Shown: one piece after another, positions 26,797-35,109 of the stretch
Position numbering within the stretch: the first letter of the stretch is position 1
Layout of the letters: every line of letters begins with the position of its first letter
Origin: DASXAI01 sp963798445
Lineage (GTDB): Bacteria > Actinomycetota > Acidimicrobiia > Acidimicrobiales > Ilumatobacteraceae
Length of the DNA stretch: 64,000 nt
Reading direction: 5' to 3'
NCBI GenBank assembly: GCA_963798445.1
Contig: CAWCTH010000001.1
Location: 89,963 to 153,962, forward strand
Position numbers and translations under genes: made by a program
Notes under the pieces: model-generated
What the model was told of the DNA's origin: nothing
The model's database searches: none
What the model saw: the letters and a program-made list of their open reading frames with translations, nothing else

Positions 26797-27186
26797 TCAG
26801 GGCGCGGGTGGCGGCAGCTGGGCGGCGAAGACCTGCATCAGATCCGGGGAGGTGATGGCGTCATCCTCGATGATGCGACCATCGGCGAGCCGGTAGTAGG
26901 TCAGGCCCCGGGCCGTGATCGCCTCCCCGGAGGGGAGCGTGATGGCGTACGTGAAGCGGGCGACCACCGCGTCGTCCTCCGCCACGAGGTCGATGATCTC
27001 CATCCGGCCACCCGGCCCGGCAGATGCGACCTCCAGCCAGCCCTTGAAGGTCGCGCGATCCATGCCACCCATGCCCCGGTTCAGGTATCGATCACCGAGC
27101 AGCTCGTCGACGAGCTCGACCTGGCCCCCGACCAGCACCTCCGTGACGAACCGCCGGACGACGGCCTTGTTGTGTTCCGTGGACAT
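26797..27186 (-). CDS. SnoaL-like / NTF2-fold protein
   Basis: 129 residues with the SnoaL pattern: HNKAVVRRFVTEVLVGGQVE, YLNRGMGGMDRATFKGWL, DLVAEDDAVVARFTYAITL and LTYYRLADGRIIEDDAI. These cone-shaped alpha+beta proteins include polyketide cyclases and hydrolases; the substrate is unknown. No operon partner. The start is the first ATG, and no clear ribosome binding site is visible. Confidence 0.8.
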   Translation of the reverse strand: MSTEHNKAVVRRFVTEVLVGGQVELVDELLGDRYLNRGMGGMDRATFKGWLEVASAGPGGRMEIIDLVAEDDAVVARFTYAITLPSGEAITARGLTYYRLADGRIIEDDAITSPDLMQVFAAQLPPPAP

Positions 27187-27258
27187 GTCGGAGCCTCGAT
27201 GACGGGGTGGACCGGCGGAGTATGGACCCCGAGGGTGGCGCGGGCGCCATCACGCCCT

Positions 27259-27825
27259 TCAGATCCCGAGCACGCGGCGCTTCGCCGCAGCGAACTCCTC
27301 GTCGGTCAGGATCCCCTTGGCGTGGAGCTTCGCCAGCTCCAGCAGCCGGTCGTCGAGCGATGGCTCGGGTGCCGGAGACGGCGCCGATGACACGGCGGGT
27401 GGTCGCGGCGGTCGCGACACGGCGGGCGCTATGGGTGTCGGCGCTATCGGTTGCGGGACCGTCGGGGCGGGATGCACCACCTGGTTGCCAGATGGCGCGA
27501 TGCCGAACGAGAGCCAGAACCGCTCGACGCGCTTCTGGTACGCGTCGGCGAGGTATTTGCCCCGCCGGAACTGGGATGTCGCCGCCTGCATGCTCTGGAC
27601 CTCGGTCCGTTGCTCGGGCCGGACCTGGAGGCCCTGGCGGCAGGTGGGGCAGGAGAGGTACTCGTCGGTGCCGTACGGGATGAGCGGCACGAAGTAGAGG
27701 CTCACCTTCTTCTCGGACCGGATGTGGTGCATGAAGACGTGGTTGCGACAGTTGGGGCAGACGGCTGGGGCCACCTCGCCGAGGTCCTGGGCCTGTCCCG
27801 CGCCCCACCCGAAGATCACGACCAT
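27259..27825 (-). CDS. zinc-ribbon and SHOCT domain membrane-peripheral protein
   Basis: 188 residues in three parts. N-terminal zinc ribbon: CPNCRNHVFMHHIRSEKK, FVPLIPYGTDEYLSCPTC. A Pro/Ala-rich linker covers about residues 120-155. A C-terminal SHOCT helix pair (DDRLLELAKLHAKGILTDEE, then FAAAKRRVLGI*) is an oligomerisation module. The ATG at 27825 has AAGGGG upstream; GTG two codons earlier is possible. TAGCGT about 18 bases before the ATG is a candidate -10. Function unknown. Confidence 0.8.
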   Translation of the reverse strand: MVVIFGWGAGQAQDLGEVAPAVCPNCRNHVFMHHIRSEKKVSLYFVPLIPYGTDEYLSCPTCRQGLQVRPEQRTEVQSMQAATSQFRRGKYLADAYQKRVERFWLSFGIAPSGNQVVHPAPTVPQPIAPTPIAPAVSRPPRPPAVSSAPSPAPEPSLDDRLLELAKLHAKGILTDEEFAAAKRRVLGI

Positions 27826-27899
27826 GCGCACACCCCTTCCACGACGCTATCGGTTGTACCACGTCCCGGTGTCATCGGGAACGGGCCACCCGCGGTGCG

Positions 27900-28136
27900 T
27901 CAGGTGCGCGTGGAGGGCCGGAAGACGCGATATCGGCCACGGACCGCCGCTCGTGCGAGGAAGCACTCGCGGGCTGCCTCGATGAGGACCTGACGCTCGC
28001 GAGCGCCGCCCTTCATGACGGCGATCCAGGCCATCCGCAGCTTGAGCTCGGCGTCCCGCAATGCCACCTGTGGATCGGATCGCAATTCGATGACGTGCAT
28101 CGAACCATCGATCCACACCAGCAGACCGCACCTCAC
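27900..28136 (-). CDS. small helical protein, unknown function
   Basis: 78 residues from a GTG start. After a short beta-like N-terminus (LLVWIDGSMHVIELRSDPQV) it is mostly amphipathic helix (LRDAELKLRMAWIAVMKGGA, ERQVLIEAARECFLA) with a basic end. No family recognised. Composition looks like real protein. It lies 75 bp upstream of the SHOCT gene on the same strand. Confidence 0.42.
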   Translation of the reverse strand: MRCGLLVWIDGSMHVIELRSDPQVALRDAELKLRMAWIAVMKGGARERQVLIEAARECFLARAAVRGRYRVFRPSTRT

Positions 28137-28478
28137 TGACCCGATGGGGCCATCCCGTGACCGTCGATGGTTCCAAGCCCTCGCGACGCCGCCCCGCGCC
28201 AGTGATGTCCTCGGTGGCCGTCCACAGGCTGTGCACGATCGCCATGAACATGTGGAGAGTCGGCCATCCATGGGACAGCAGATCGTGGATAGTGCCCTAG
28301 CGGACCCCCGCGATGCCGGGCATCATGGGTCCTGCCCGAAGGGGCCAGAGAACGAACCAGGCGGCTGCGATCGCATCAAGGCCCGACGGAGTCGCTCAGG
28401 TTCCTCCGGGCGCTTCTGTGTCCGGGACATACGTGTGCGCGGCGGTGCGACCTCTGTCCTCGAACGGACGCCCCCAAG
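28137..28478. other. intergenic, nothing recognised
   Basis: No gene, strong hairpin or repeat was recognised on either strand. Confidence 0.35.
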
Positions 28479-28496
28479 GTGCGTGAGACGGCCAGC

Positions 28497-28508
28497 TACC
28501 ATCCGCCC
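28497..28508 (+). promoter_or_regulatory. leaderless -10 box
   Basis: TACCAT six bases before the GTG start at 28509, no ribosome binding site. Confidence 0.45.
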
Positions 28509-29129
28509 GTGGACCGCATTCGACTGCTGCTGGCGATCCGCACGGGCACCATCGTGGTCGTCGTCGCGGCGATCGTGGCCCAGGCGATCGAACTGGTCAA
28601 CGCTGGTGCCTTCGACGCGAGCCGGTTCTTCGCGTTCTTCACGATCCAGAGCAACCTCATCGGCGTCGCGGCGTTCGCCTGGCTGATCGCCAGACGCGGC
28701 ATGCCGTCGGATCGGCGCACCGACCTCCTGCGTGGGGCGTCCGTGGTGTACCTGACGGTGACGTTCGTGGTCGTCATCGTCCTTCTCGGCAACGTCGACG
28801 TACAGCTCCAGCTGCCGTGGGTCGACTTCGTGCTGCACAAGCTCTTCCCGATCGTGATGATCGCCGACTGGCTCATGGATCCGCCTGCGACCCGGCTCGC
28901 CCTTCGGGACGCATCGATCTGGCTCGTGTATCCGTTGGCCTGGACGGCGCTCACCCTCATCCGGGGTGCCATCGACGGTTGGTATCCATATCCATTCCTC
29001 GATCCCGCCGATGGCGGATACGACCGCGTGCTGGTCGTGGCCCTGGGCATCGCAGCCGGCTTCCTCGTCGTCGCCGCGCTCACGATCGCGACCGGCAACG
29101 CGCGCAACCGGGGTCGACCACCCAACTGA
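28509..29129 (+). CDS. Pr6Pr-family membrane protein
   Basis: 206 residues and six predicted transmembrane helices. FFAFFTIQSNLIGVAAF is the signature of the Pr6Pr/FAR-17a-like family, followed by VDFVLHKLFPIVMIADWLMD and WLVYPLAWTALTLIRGAIDG, WYPYPFLDP. Members are six-helix proteins of unknown biochemical role. GTG at 28479 in frame is an alternative start; 28509 is chosen for its -10 box and because the first helix follows. Confidence 0.8.
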   Translation: MDRIRLLLAIRTGTIVVVVAAIVAQAIELVNAGAFDASRFFAFFTIQSNLIGVAAFAWLIARRGMPSDRRTDLLRGASVVYLTVTFVVVIVLLGNVDVQLQLPWVDFVLHKLFPIVMIADWLMDPPATRLALRDASIWLVYPLAWTALTLIRGAIDGWYPYPFLDPADGGYDRVLVVALGIAAGFLVVAALTIATGNARNRGRPPN

Positions 29130-29193
29130 CCGTACGGCAGGGCGAGCCCCCGCGTCGTCTCGACCCCGACAGGGACCAAGCGCCCCCGGACAT

Positions 29194-29231
29194 GAAGAAG
29201 GGCGGAGCTCCGGGGGAGCACCGCCCTCTTC
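29194..29231 (-). terminator. hairpin downstream of the Flp pilin gene
   Basis: GAAGA(A)GGGCGG pairs with CCGCCCTCTTC, one bulge, 15-base loop. Lies about 30 bp after the minus-strand pilin stop and 65 bp after the plus-strand Pr6Pr stop, so it could serve both. Confidence 0.5.
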
Positions 29232-29261
29232 GGCTTCGTCGGCTCATGCCGACGATGTGAG

Positions 29262-29435
29262 CTAGATGCTCTGGCCCACGTTGCTCATGATGGTGTTGAT
29301 CTGGCCACCCAGGAAGATCACGGCGCCGATGACGACGATCGCGATGAGCGCCAGGATGAGTGCGTATTCGGCCAGACCCTGTCCCTCCTCGTCGCGGCGG
29401 ACGGCGGCGGACAGCCAGGTGATGAGCGTTGACAT
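29262..29435 (-). CDS. Flp-family type IVb pilin
   Basis: 57 residues. After a short N-terminus the class IVb signature GQGLAEYALILALIAIVVIG appears, with the conserved Glu five residues into the mature hydrophobic helix; cleavage by TadV/CpaA would be next to GQGLAEY. It builds Flp/Tad adhesion pili. None of the tad assembly genes (cpaB, cpaC, tadA, tadB, tadC) lie within this window, so it is an orphan pilin copy or the assembly locus is elsewhere. A hairpin follows. Confidence 0.85.
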   Translation of the reverse strand: MSTLITWLSAAVRRDEEGQGLAEYALILALIAIVVIGAVIFLGGQINTIMSNVGQSI

Positions 29436-29679
29436 TTCGGGATCGCCCCAGACCTCTTCGCCACGACGTGCGGCGCTACGAACGGAATCTGGCCCCACCG
29501 ATGTCGTTCGGACATGGCTCTGGGGTACCACCAGGCCTGTTGTCAACACGCAACGCAGGTACCGTCGCAACACACAGCAGATGCCACTGGACCCGCCGCC
29601 TCTGGCCCGGCGCCCAGGCACCGATGAGCCCATGATGGGACCCGGGATGGCATGTCCCGACGCAGCGACGAGGTGTGCG

Positions 29680-30093
29680 ATGGACGAGACCCCAGGCCAG
29701 GACCATGGCATGGAGATGCCCGAGGCTGCAGGAGCGGCGGCGGAGCCGCCGGTCACCGCGGTGCCCCAGGGCGCTGATGCCCCGGAGGGAAGCGGCGAGT
29801 CGTCATCGGCGGCAGGCACGCCAGGGCTCCTCGCGCAAGTCCAGCACCTCATCGAGCAGGTGCTCTCCGCCCCGGTGACCCGTGAGTTCGCGGCGAAGGC
29901 GGCAGAGCTCGCGGCCCTGGCCGCCGAGAAGGCGGGCCCCGCGGCCCGTTCGATCGGAGCCCGGACGGAGGTCATCAGCCAGTCGGTCGCTGAACGGGCC
30001 ACGACGTTCGCGTCGTCGATGCGCAACGAGGGCGACGCGACTCCGGACGCCGCGGCAGATGACACAACCAGCGACAGCGAAGGAGCTAGCTGA
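29680..30093 (+). CDS. acidic helical protein, unknown function
   Basis: 137 residues. The N-terminal half is Pro/Ala/Glu-rich and disordered. The centre is a long Ala-rich helix (QVQHLIEQVLSAPVTREFAA, KAAELAALAAEKAGPAAR) resembling plasma-membrane-associated or phasin-like helices. The C-terminus is acidic. No ribosome binding site is clear; the start is the ATG nearest the folded region. Located between the pilin and the DNA methyltransferase. Confidence 0.5.
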   Translation: MDETPGQDHGMEMPEAAGAAAEPPVTAVPQGADAPEGSGESSSAAGTPGLLAQVQHLIEQVLSAPVTREFAAKAAELAALAAEKAGPAARSIGARTEVISQSVAERATTFASSMRNEGDATPDAAADDTTSDSEGAS

Positions 30094-30189
30094 GTCTGGG
30101 TCGAGCGAGGCGACATTGGGCGAGCGACACGACTCGCGCCCGACGACGACCAGCGCCGGGGTAGACCCGTGGCCCCACCCGGTCGCGGC

Positions 30190-30220
30190 TTGCCGTCGTC
30201 ACGGCTCGATCGGCTAGACT
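30190..30220 (+). promoter_or_regulatory. promoter of the DNA methyltransferase gene
   Basis: TTGCCG and TAGACT with a 19-base spacer; the GTG start follows seven bases after the -10 box, so the transcript is leaderless. Confidence 0.5.
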
Positions 30221-30227
30221 CACCGGC

Positions 30228-31526
30228 GTGCCCGTGCCGGATGGAAGCCCTGTGACAGCACGCGTCGTGGAGCTGTTCGCGGGTGTCGGCGGCTTCCGTG
30301 TCGCCCTCGAGCGCTCCGGCTGGGACGTCGTCTGGGCGAACCAGTGGGAGCCCTCCACCAGGACGCAGCACGCGTTCGACTGCTACATCAGCCACTTCCC
30401 CAGCGGCGAGCACGTGTGCGCCGACCTCGAGCGCGTCATGGATGACGTCGAGGCCGGCGAGCGGACCATCCCCGACCACGAGCTGCTCGTCGGTGGCTTC
30501 CCCTGCCAGGACTACTCGGTGGCGAAGACCCTCAACCAGGCCCGCGGGCTCCAGGGGAAGAAGGGTGTCCTGTGGTGGCAGATCCACCGGCTCCTGACGC
30601 TCAAGCGCCCGCCATACCTGTTCCTCGAGAACGTGGACCGGTTGCTCAAGTCGCCCGCCTCGCAGCGGGGGCGGGACTTCGCGGTCATGCTCACCACGCT
30701 GGGCGACCTCGGCTATGAGGTCGAGTGGCGGGTCGTCAACGCCGCGGACTACGGCTTCCCGCAGAAGCGGCGGCGTGTCTACCTCGTCGGCCGCCTCGCT
30801 GGTGCCGAGCCACGTGACCCGAACGCGGTCATCCACGAGGGCACGCTCGCGCGTGCGCTGCCGATCCATCACGGGCCCGTCCTGTCGACCGCGGAGACGT
30901 TTCGCATCGACGGGGACCCTGCCGAGGTCTCCGAGTCCTTCGGTTCGTCGCAGGGCGAGACCCCATTCCGGAGTGCCGGGTACTTCTCGGATCGGTGTGT
31001 CTGGACGCTTGACGTCGAGCCGGACCATGAGGGTCCGCGCAAGACCCTCGGTGGCATCCTCGAGCCACCGGGCGACGTTCCCGAGCGGTACTTCATCCCG
31101 GAGTCGCAACTACCGACCTGGCGGTACCTCAAGGGCGCCAAACGGGAGCAGCGCGTCCACAAGGCGACCGGGACGCCGTACTTCTACGTCGAGGGGCCGA
31201 TCCCGTATCCCGACCGGACCGACTGGCCCGCGCGCACCATCCTCACCGCGGAGGGCGGCGCCACGCCGTCGCGCTTCAAGCATCTCATCGAGACCGGGGA
31301 CGGCCGCTTCCGCCGGCTCACGCCGCGTGAGCTCGAGCGACTGAACGGGTTCCCGGACGACTGGACCGATACCGGCATGCCCGAGGGCAGGCGCGCGTTC
31401 ATGATGGGCAACGCCCTGGTGGTCGACGTCGTGGAGCGGGTCGGCGCCGAGCTCGCCCGTGACCACCGATCGACGCTCGACGCGGTGGTGATCCCTATCG
31501 AGGCACCCGACCTGATCGCGTCCTGA
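30228..31526 (+). CDS. dcm: DNA (cytosine-5-)-methyltransferase
   Basis: 432 residues with the ordered C5 methyltransferase motifs: I VVELFAGVGGFRVALE (SAM), IV LLVGGFPCQDYSVAKT with the catalytic Pro-Cys, VI FLENVDRLL, VIII PQKRRRVYLVGR, IX RRLTPRELERLNGFPDDW and X FMMGNALVVDVV. The target-recognition region lies between VIII and IX (about residues 195-370). No restriction endonuclease, Vsr nickase or specificity gene adjoins, so it is a solitary enzyme, either regulatory or left over from a restriction system. The recognition sequence cannot be read from the protein. Confidence 0.93.
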   Translation: MPVPDGSPVTARVVELFAGVGGFRVALERSGWDVVWANQWEPSTRTQHAFDCYISHFPSGEHVCADLERVMDDVEAGERTIPDHELLVGGFPCQDYSVAKTLNQARGLQGKKGVLWWQIHRLLTLKRPPYLFLENVDRLLKSPASQRGRDFAVMLTTLGDLGYEVEWRVVNAADYGFPQKRRRVYLVGRLAGAEPRDPNAVIHEGTLARALPIHHGPVLSTAETFRIDGDPAEVSESFGSSQGETPFRSAGYFSDRCVWTLDVEPDHEGPRKTLGGILEPPGDVPERYFIPESQLPTWRYLKGAKREQRVHKATGTPYFYVEGPIPYPDRTDWPARTILTAEGGATPSRFKHLIETGDGRFRRLTPRELERLNGFPDDWTDTGMPEGRRAFMMGNALVVDVVERVGAELARDHRSTLDAVVIPIEAPDLIAS

Positions 31527-31554
31527 TCTCCGGGGACCGGTGCCGCCATCCTCC

Positions 31555-31695
31555 GCCACCTGGACTGGGGCGTACGAGCGCGCGGGATTCCGGCGCGTGC
31601 CTCGGTTCGACTACCCGGTCGACCGCTTCTTCCGGTCGGACCCGGGTGAAGGGTTGATCGCCCAGGCGTTCGTCCGCGACCTCCACGACAGCTGA
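31555..31695 (+). pseudogene. C-terminal remnant resembling a GNAT acetyltransferase
   Basis: The frame YERAGFRRVPRFDYPVDRF followed by AQAFVRDLHDS* matches the last beta strands of GNAT enzymes (the YERAGFRRV pattern). Nothing of the acetyl-CoA-binding part is present upstream; only 28 bp separate it from the methyltransferase stop. Confidence 0.4.
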
Positions 31696-31823
31696 CCGGT
31701 TCCAGCAGCTTCGCGACTTCCCATCGACCCTGTCGCCAGCCATGATGGATCCGGGCACGGACAGGCCGGCTGCGGCATGCCTGGCCCGACATCCGTGCGC
31801 TGCATCCCCAGGAGGACCGGACC

Positions 31824-32936
31824 TTGGCGAGCGAAACACCGGACATCCCAGTCGCGGATGACGACCGGACCGATGCCCTGGTGGGGCGGCTGTTCGAAGC
31901 GACCCTCGGGGCGATGGACGTCGCCGCGGTGTACATCGGTGACCGCCTCGGCCTGTATCGCGACCTCGCGCTCGCGGGTCCGGCAACCGCGGCTGGACTG
32001 GCCACACGCACCGGCATCGCAGAACGGTACGCGCGCGAATGGCTCGAGCAGCAGGCCGTCGGCGGCATCCTCGAGCTCGACGGGGATGATGGGACCGCTG
32101 CGGGCCGCCGATATGTGCTTCCCGCCGCACACGCTGCGGCCCTCGTCGACCCCGACAGCCTCGCCTCCATCGCGCCACTCGCCCGTGCCGCCGTGGCCGC
32201 GATCTCGGCCACGCCGTTGCTCCTGGATGCGTACCGGACGGGTGGTGGCGTTCCGTGGTCGGACTACGGGCCGGATATGATCGAATCGCAAGGCGACTTC
32301 AACCGGCCGTGGATACGCCAGCGCCTCGCCACCGAGTACCTGCCGTCGATCGCGGACGTGCACGAGCGGCTCGTGGCAGACCCGCCAGCGCGGGTCGCCG
32401 ATGTCGCCTGCGGCGTCGGCTGGGCGTCGATGGCCATCGCCCGGGCCTACCCGAACGTGCGCATCGATGGCTATGACCCCGACCCGTCATCGATCGACAT
32501 CGCGCGTGCCCTGGCCCTGCAGGGCGACATCGCGGATCGAGTGCGGTTCCATGCCCAGGATGCGGTGGCGATGGCAGACGCGGGGCCATATGACCTCGCG
32601 ATCGTGGTCGAGGCGATCCACGACATGTCCCGCCCCGTGGAGGTCCTCCAAGCCATCCGTGGGGGCCTGGCACCAGGCGGCACGCTCATCGTGGCGGACG
32701 AGCGTGTGGCCGACACGTTCCACGCCCCGGGTAACGCTGTCGAGCGGCTGATGTACGGCTTCAGCGTCCTGGTCTGCCTGCCCGCCGCGATGGACGACGA
32801 CGCCACCGCGGCGACGGGCACCGTGATGCGACCTGACACGTTCCGGGGGTACGCGACGGACGCGGGGTTCCGCGAGGTCCAGGTGCTCGACCACATCGAG
32901 CATGACACCCTGCGCTTCTATCGGCTCGCCCCCTGA
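31824..32936 (+). CDS. winged-helix SAM-dependent methyltransferase
   Basis: 370 residues. The N-terminal winged helix (residues 30-110) includes VYIGDRLGLYRDLA, AERYAREWLEQQAVGG and ILELD, as in the Rv2258c-like class. The Rossmann domain has motif I VADVACGVGWASMAIA, motif II IDGYDPDPSSID, HAQDAVAM and GGTLIVADERVAD. The TTG start is supported by AGGAGG eight bases upstream. Substrate unknown; small-molecule methylation is likely. Monocistronic by spacing. Confidence 0.85.
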   Translation: MASETPDIPVADDDRTDALVGRLFEATLGAMDVAAVYIGDRLGLYRDLALAGPATAAGLATRTGIAERYAREWLEQQAVGGILELDGDDGTAAGRRYVLPAAHAAALVDPDSLASIAPLARAAVAAISATPLLLDAYRTGGGVPWSDYGPDMIESQGDFNRPWIRQRLATEYLPSIADVHERLVADPPARVADVACGVGWASMAIARAYPNVRIDGYDPDPSSIDIARALALQGDIADRVRFHAQDAVAMADAGPYDLAIVVEAIHDMSRPVEVLQAIRGGLAPGGTLIVADERVADTFHAPGNAVERLMYGFSVLVCLPAAMDDDATAATGTVMRPDTFRGYATDAGFREVQVLDHIEHDTLRFYRLAP

Positions 32937-32999
32937 CACGGGCCTGCGTCTGCCAGGCACGAATCCCTCTCTTGCACCGCGGGGTAGCCTCGTGCGACA

Positions 33000-33021
33000 G
33001 ACCCGCCCAGTTTGGCGGGTC
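33000..33021 (+). promoter_or_regulatory. perfect inverted repeat upstream of a SnoaL gene
   Basis: GACCCGCC and GGCGGGTC flank a six-base centre (CAGTTT). It lies just before the next gene's start and 63 bp after the methyltransferase stop; it could be an operator or the hairpin of a terminator without a T-run. Confidence 0.4.
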
Positions 33022-33039
33022 GGCATGGAGGGCGGACCC

Positions 33040-33423
33040 GTGTCGGAGCATCCCAGCGTGGCCATCGTGCGCAGGCTCACGGAGGCATTCGAGACCGGCG
33101 ACCCGGCGACCATCGGGCGCGTGGGCGACGAGCTGACCACGGATGACATCGTGTGGCACGAGATCGGCAGGAAGGAGCCCCGGCGGGGCAAGGCGGAGCT
33201 CAGGGCGGGGATGGCGGACGTCGACTACACCATCGCGGCGACGACCCACGACATCCTCGCCAACGACGACCACGCGATCCTGCTTGCGGATGCGACAGCG
33301 ACCCGCGGCGGCAGGACGCTCGTCTACCACGTAGCGGAGATCTACCACATCCGCAACGGCCGGATCAGCGAGCGCTGGGCATTCTCCGACGACACGGAGG
33401 CCATCGCCAGGTTCTTCGCATAG
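33040..33423 (+). CDS. SnoaL-like / NTF2-fold protein
   Basis: 127 residues: VAIVRRLTEAFETGDPATIG, LTTDDIVWHEIGRKEPRRGK, HDILANDDHAILLADATA and YHVAEIYHIRNGRISERWAF. This is the standard NTF2-like ring of one long helix and a curved sheet. GTG at 33040 has GGAGG eight bases upstream; ATG at 33025 is an alternative. The His-Glu pair (WHEIG) is typical of the family's pocket. Function unknown. Confidence 0.8.
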   Translation: MSEHPSVAIVRRLTEAFETGDPATIGRVGDELTTDDIVWHEIGRKEPRRGKAELRAGMADVDYTIAATTHDILANDDHAILLADATATRGGRTLVYHVAEIYHIRNGRISERWAFSDDTEAIARFFA

Positions 33424-33548
33424 CGAATGGTCTCGCGCCGCACAGGTAGCCCGACGCTCGGGCCCGTGAGGCGGTGCAAATCAGCACGAGGCGCCGCGTC
33501 CCGACCGATACGGTCGACGCGACGCCTCGGTTGCGCCAGGATGCGGTG

Positions 33549-34346
33549 TCAGACCGCGGGCACGAGCGGCACGACCGGGACCACGGCACATGCCACGGTC
33601 ACGTCCCCCGAGGTGACCCCATCGACGGTCAGGTCGAGCGTCTGGCCGGGAGTGAAGGCGGTCAGGGGCGCCAAGGGGGCCAGCGGGACGACGGCATCCC
33701 CGAGGGCGTCCGTGGTGATGGGCACAGGAGGGGCAGCCACGGTGTCGACCAGCAGCGTGCCCACGTACGCGGTCGCTGGGTCGAAGTCAGCGAGTGTGGC
33801 CGTTGCGTCGCAGGAGACGCCGTCGACCGGTGACACCACGAACGAGATCGTCACAGCCGGGACGACCGGCACGAGGACCCCACCGTGGACGGCATAGCTG
33901 ACGCATCGGCCCTGGTTGCTGAAACGGGTCCCGTCCTCTCGCTGGAGGCCCTGCCAGCCGCCCTTCTTGCAGGCCTGCATGGCCGCGTGCTTGAGACCAC
34001 CCTTGGCTGGACGAGTGCCGGCTGGCGCTGCACCGTCCGGCGTCTGACCGACGCTGTCGGCGGCGGTGCCACCGTCGTTGGTCTGGCCGTGGCCGTTGGC
34101 CTGGCCCTGACCGTGACCGTGACCGTTGCCTTGGCCGTGGCTATTGGAGTGACCCTGGCCGTTGGCCTGGCCCTGACCGTGACGGTTGCCTTGGCCGTGG
34201 CTATTGGAGTGACCCTGGCCGTTGGCCTGGCCCTGACCGTGACCGTTGCCGGCCGCCGATGCGCCGGCTGGCGCCAGCATCGCCACCGCCAGGATCGCTA
34301 CCGTCGCCGCGCCCAGCGCGGTCCGGAGCCTCGTGCCCTGCTGCAT
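33549..34346 (-). CDS. secreted Gly/His/Asn/Gln-repeat protein with CKKGGW domain
   Basis: 265 residues. Signal peptide (VAILAVAMLAPAGASAAG), then ~55 residues of tandem repeats built from NGHGQGQANGQGHSNSHGQG, encoded by a 60-bp DNA repeat. A small conserved block follows: MQACKKGGWQGLQREDGTRF and NQGRCVSYAVHGG, with two Cys. The C-terminal ~95 residues look like an Ig-like or adhesion fold (VTISFVVSPVDGVSC, VPITTDALGDAVVPLAPLAP). The His-rich part may bind metal; the CKKGGW block occurs in secreted actinobacterial and chloroflexal proteins (from memory). Likely cell-surface. Confidence 0.72.
   Translation of the reverse strand: MQQGTRLRTALGAATVAILAVAMLAPAGASAAGNGHGQGQANGQGHSNSHGQGNRHGQGQANGQGHSNSHGQGNGHGHGQGQANGHGQTNDGGTAADSVGQTPDGAAPAGTRPAKGGLKHAAMQACKKGGWQGLQREDGTRFSNQGRCVSYAVHGGVLVPVVPAVTISFVVSPVDGVSCDATATLADFDPATAYVGTLLVDTVAAPPVPITTDALGDAVVPLAPLAPLTAFTPGQTLDLTVDGVTSGDVTVACAVVPVVPLVPAV
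34095..34250. repeat. 60-bp tandem repeat inside a secreted protein gene
   Basis: About 2.5 copies of a 60-base unit; 34161-34220 is one full unit, the next is cut after 30 bases, and the first carries a six-base insertion. It encodes the Gly/His/Asn/Gln repeats on the minus strand. Copies are nearly identical, so the array is young or kept uniform by slippage. Confidence 0.75.
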
Positions 34347-34650
34347 CCTCGTTCTCCCTCTCGATGGATCTGCCCGGATACCCGGGCGATGCCGCCATCC
34401 AGGCCGGTCGGATGACCGCCTCTCGACACGACTGAGACCGCGGCTCATCCGGGTGCTTCAGGTCCAGCCGAGTACCTTCGGTCAGACTGCGGCGGTACCA
34501 ACGGCAGTGTTCACCCGGAGACGTGCTGCCGAGCACGACAGACGCAGCGGTCGACCGTCCGACAGAGCCCAACGGGGACCGCGTGTCACCCTCTGCGGCT
34601 TCTGCGGGGCGTGGGTCCCAGCGTCGCTGGTGACCGAGCATGACAGCAGG
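34347..34650. other. intergenic, nothing recognised
   Basis: No gene, repeat or strong promoter was recognised between the repeat-protein start and the terminator-like hairpin to the right. Confidence 0.35.
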
Positions 34651-34683
34651 AAGGGCCGCGCAGCCGTGAGCCGCGCGGCCCTT
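34651..34683 (-). terminator. strong hairpin after a secreted protein gene
   Basis: AAGGGCCGCGC and GCGCGGCCCTT form an 11-pair perfect stem with an 11-base loop, 28 bp past the minus-strand stop at 34711. Confidence 0.55.
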
Positions 34684-34710
34684 CAGGAGATGCGACGCCT
34701 CAGCGGGGAG

Positions 34711-35109
34711 TCACCCGATGCCTTCGCCGCCCCCGCCGGGTCCGTCCGGCAGGTTGCAGAGGTTGTAGTAGATCGCCTGGCCCTCAAGCCAGTTGAGGCC
34801 TGGGCGGCCATCGATCGGCGGGATGATGTCACCCCAGTCGCCACCATTCCTGGTGTCCCTGGCCGGGTCGAAGACCGGGCCCTGGTGCTCCAGGAAGTGG
34901 TCGCCCCTGCCCTTGTCGTTGCCCAGGTCCCCGTCGACCGCGTCCTGATCGACGGTGATGCGCACGTAGGGGTTGTCGATGCTGTTGGTGCGGTGACAGA
35001 TGGTGACCTTGTGGTCGGGTCCGGCGGCCGCCACCGAGACACCCGATGTGATGAGGAGTCCAGCCGATGCCGCGACCGCCAACGGCCGCATCCAGGAACG
35101 TCTGTCCAC
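34711..35109 (-). CDS. secreted conserved protein (HKVTICHRT type)
   Basis: 132 residues. Signal peptide (LAVAASAGLLITSGVSVAAA), then DHKVTICHRTNSIDNPYVRI, TVDQDAVDG, GRGDHFLEHQGPVFDP, GGDWGDIIPPI. This His/Asp-rich module, beginning HKVTICHRT and ending WGDIIPP, recurs in secreted proteins of Actinobacteria and Chloroflexota (from memory) and has no assigned role. GTG start with AAGGAGG four bases upstream; ATG at 35091 is less likely. A perfect hairpin follows the gene. Confidence 0.7.
   Translation of the reverse strand: MDRRSWMRPLAVAASAGLLITSGVSVAAAGPDHKVTICHRTNSIDNPYVRITVDQDAVDGDLGNDKGRGDHFLEHQGPVFDPARDTRNGGDWGDIIPPIDGRPGLNWLEGQAIYYNLCNLPDGPGGGGEGIG

Noticed and set aside
34095..34250. 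CRISPR-like short repeats
   Set aside because: Unit is 60 bp, repeats are contiguous without spacers, and they encode a regular peptide repeat on the minus strand.
33885..34415. Plus-strand hydrophobic reading frame with a membrane-like look
   Set aside because: Antisense of the Gly/His repeat gene; the hydrophobicity comes from the complementary codons.
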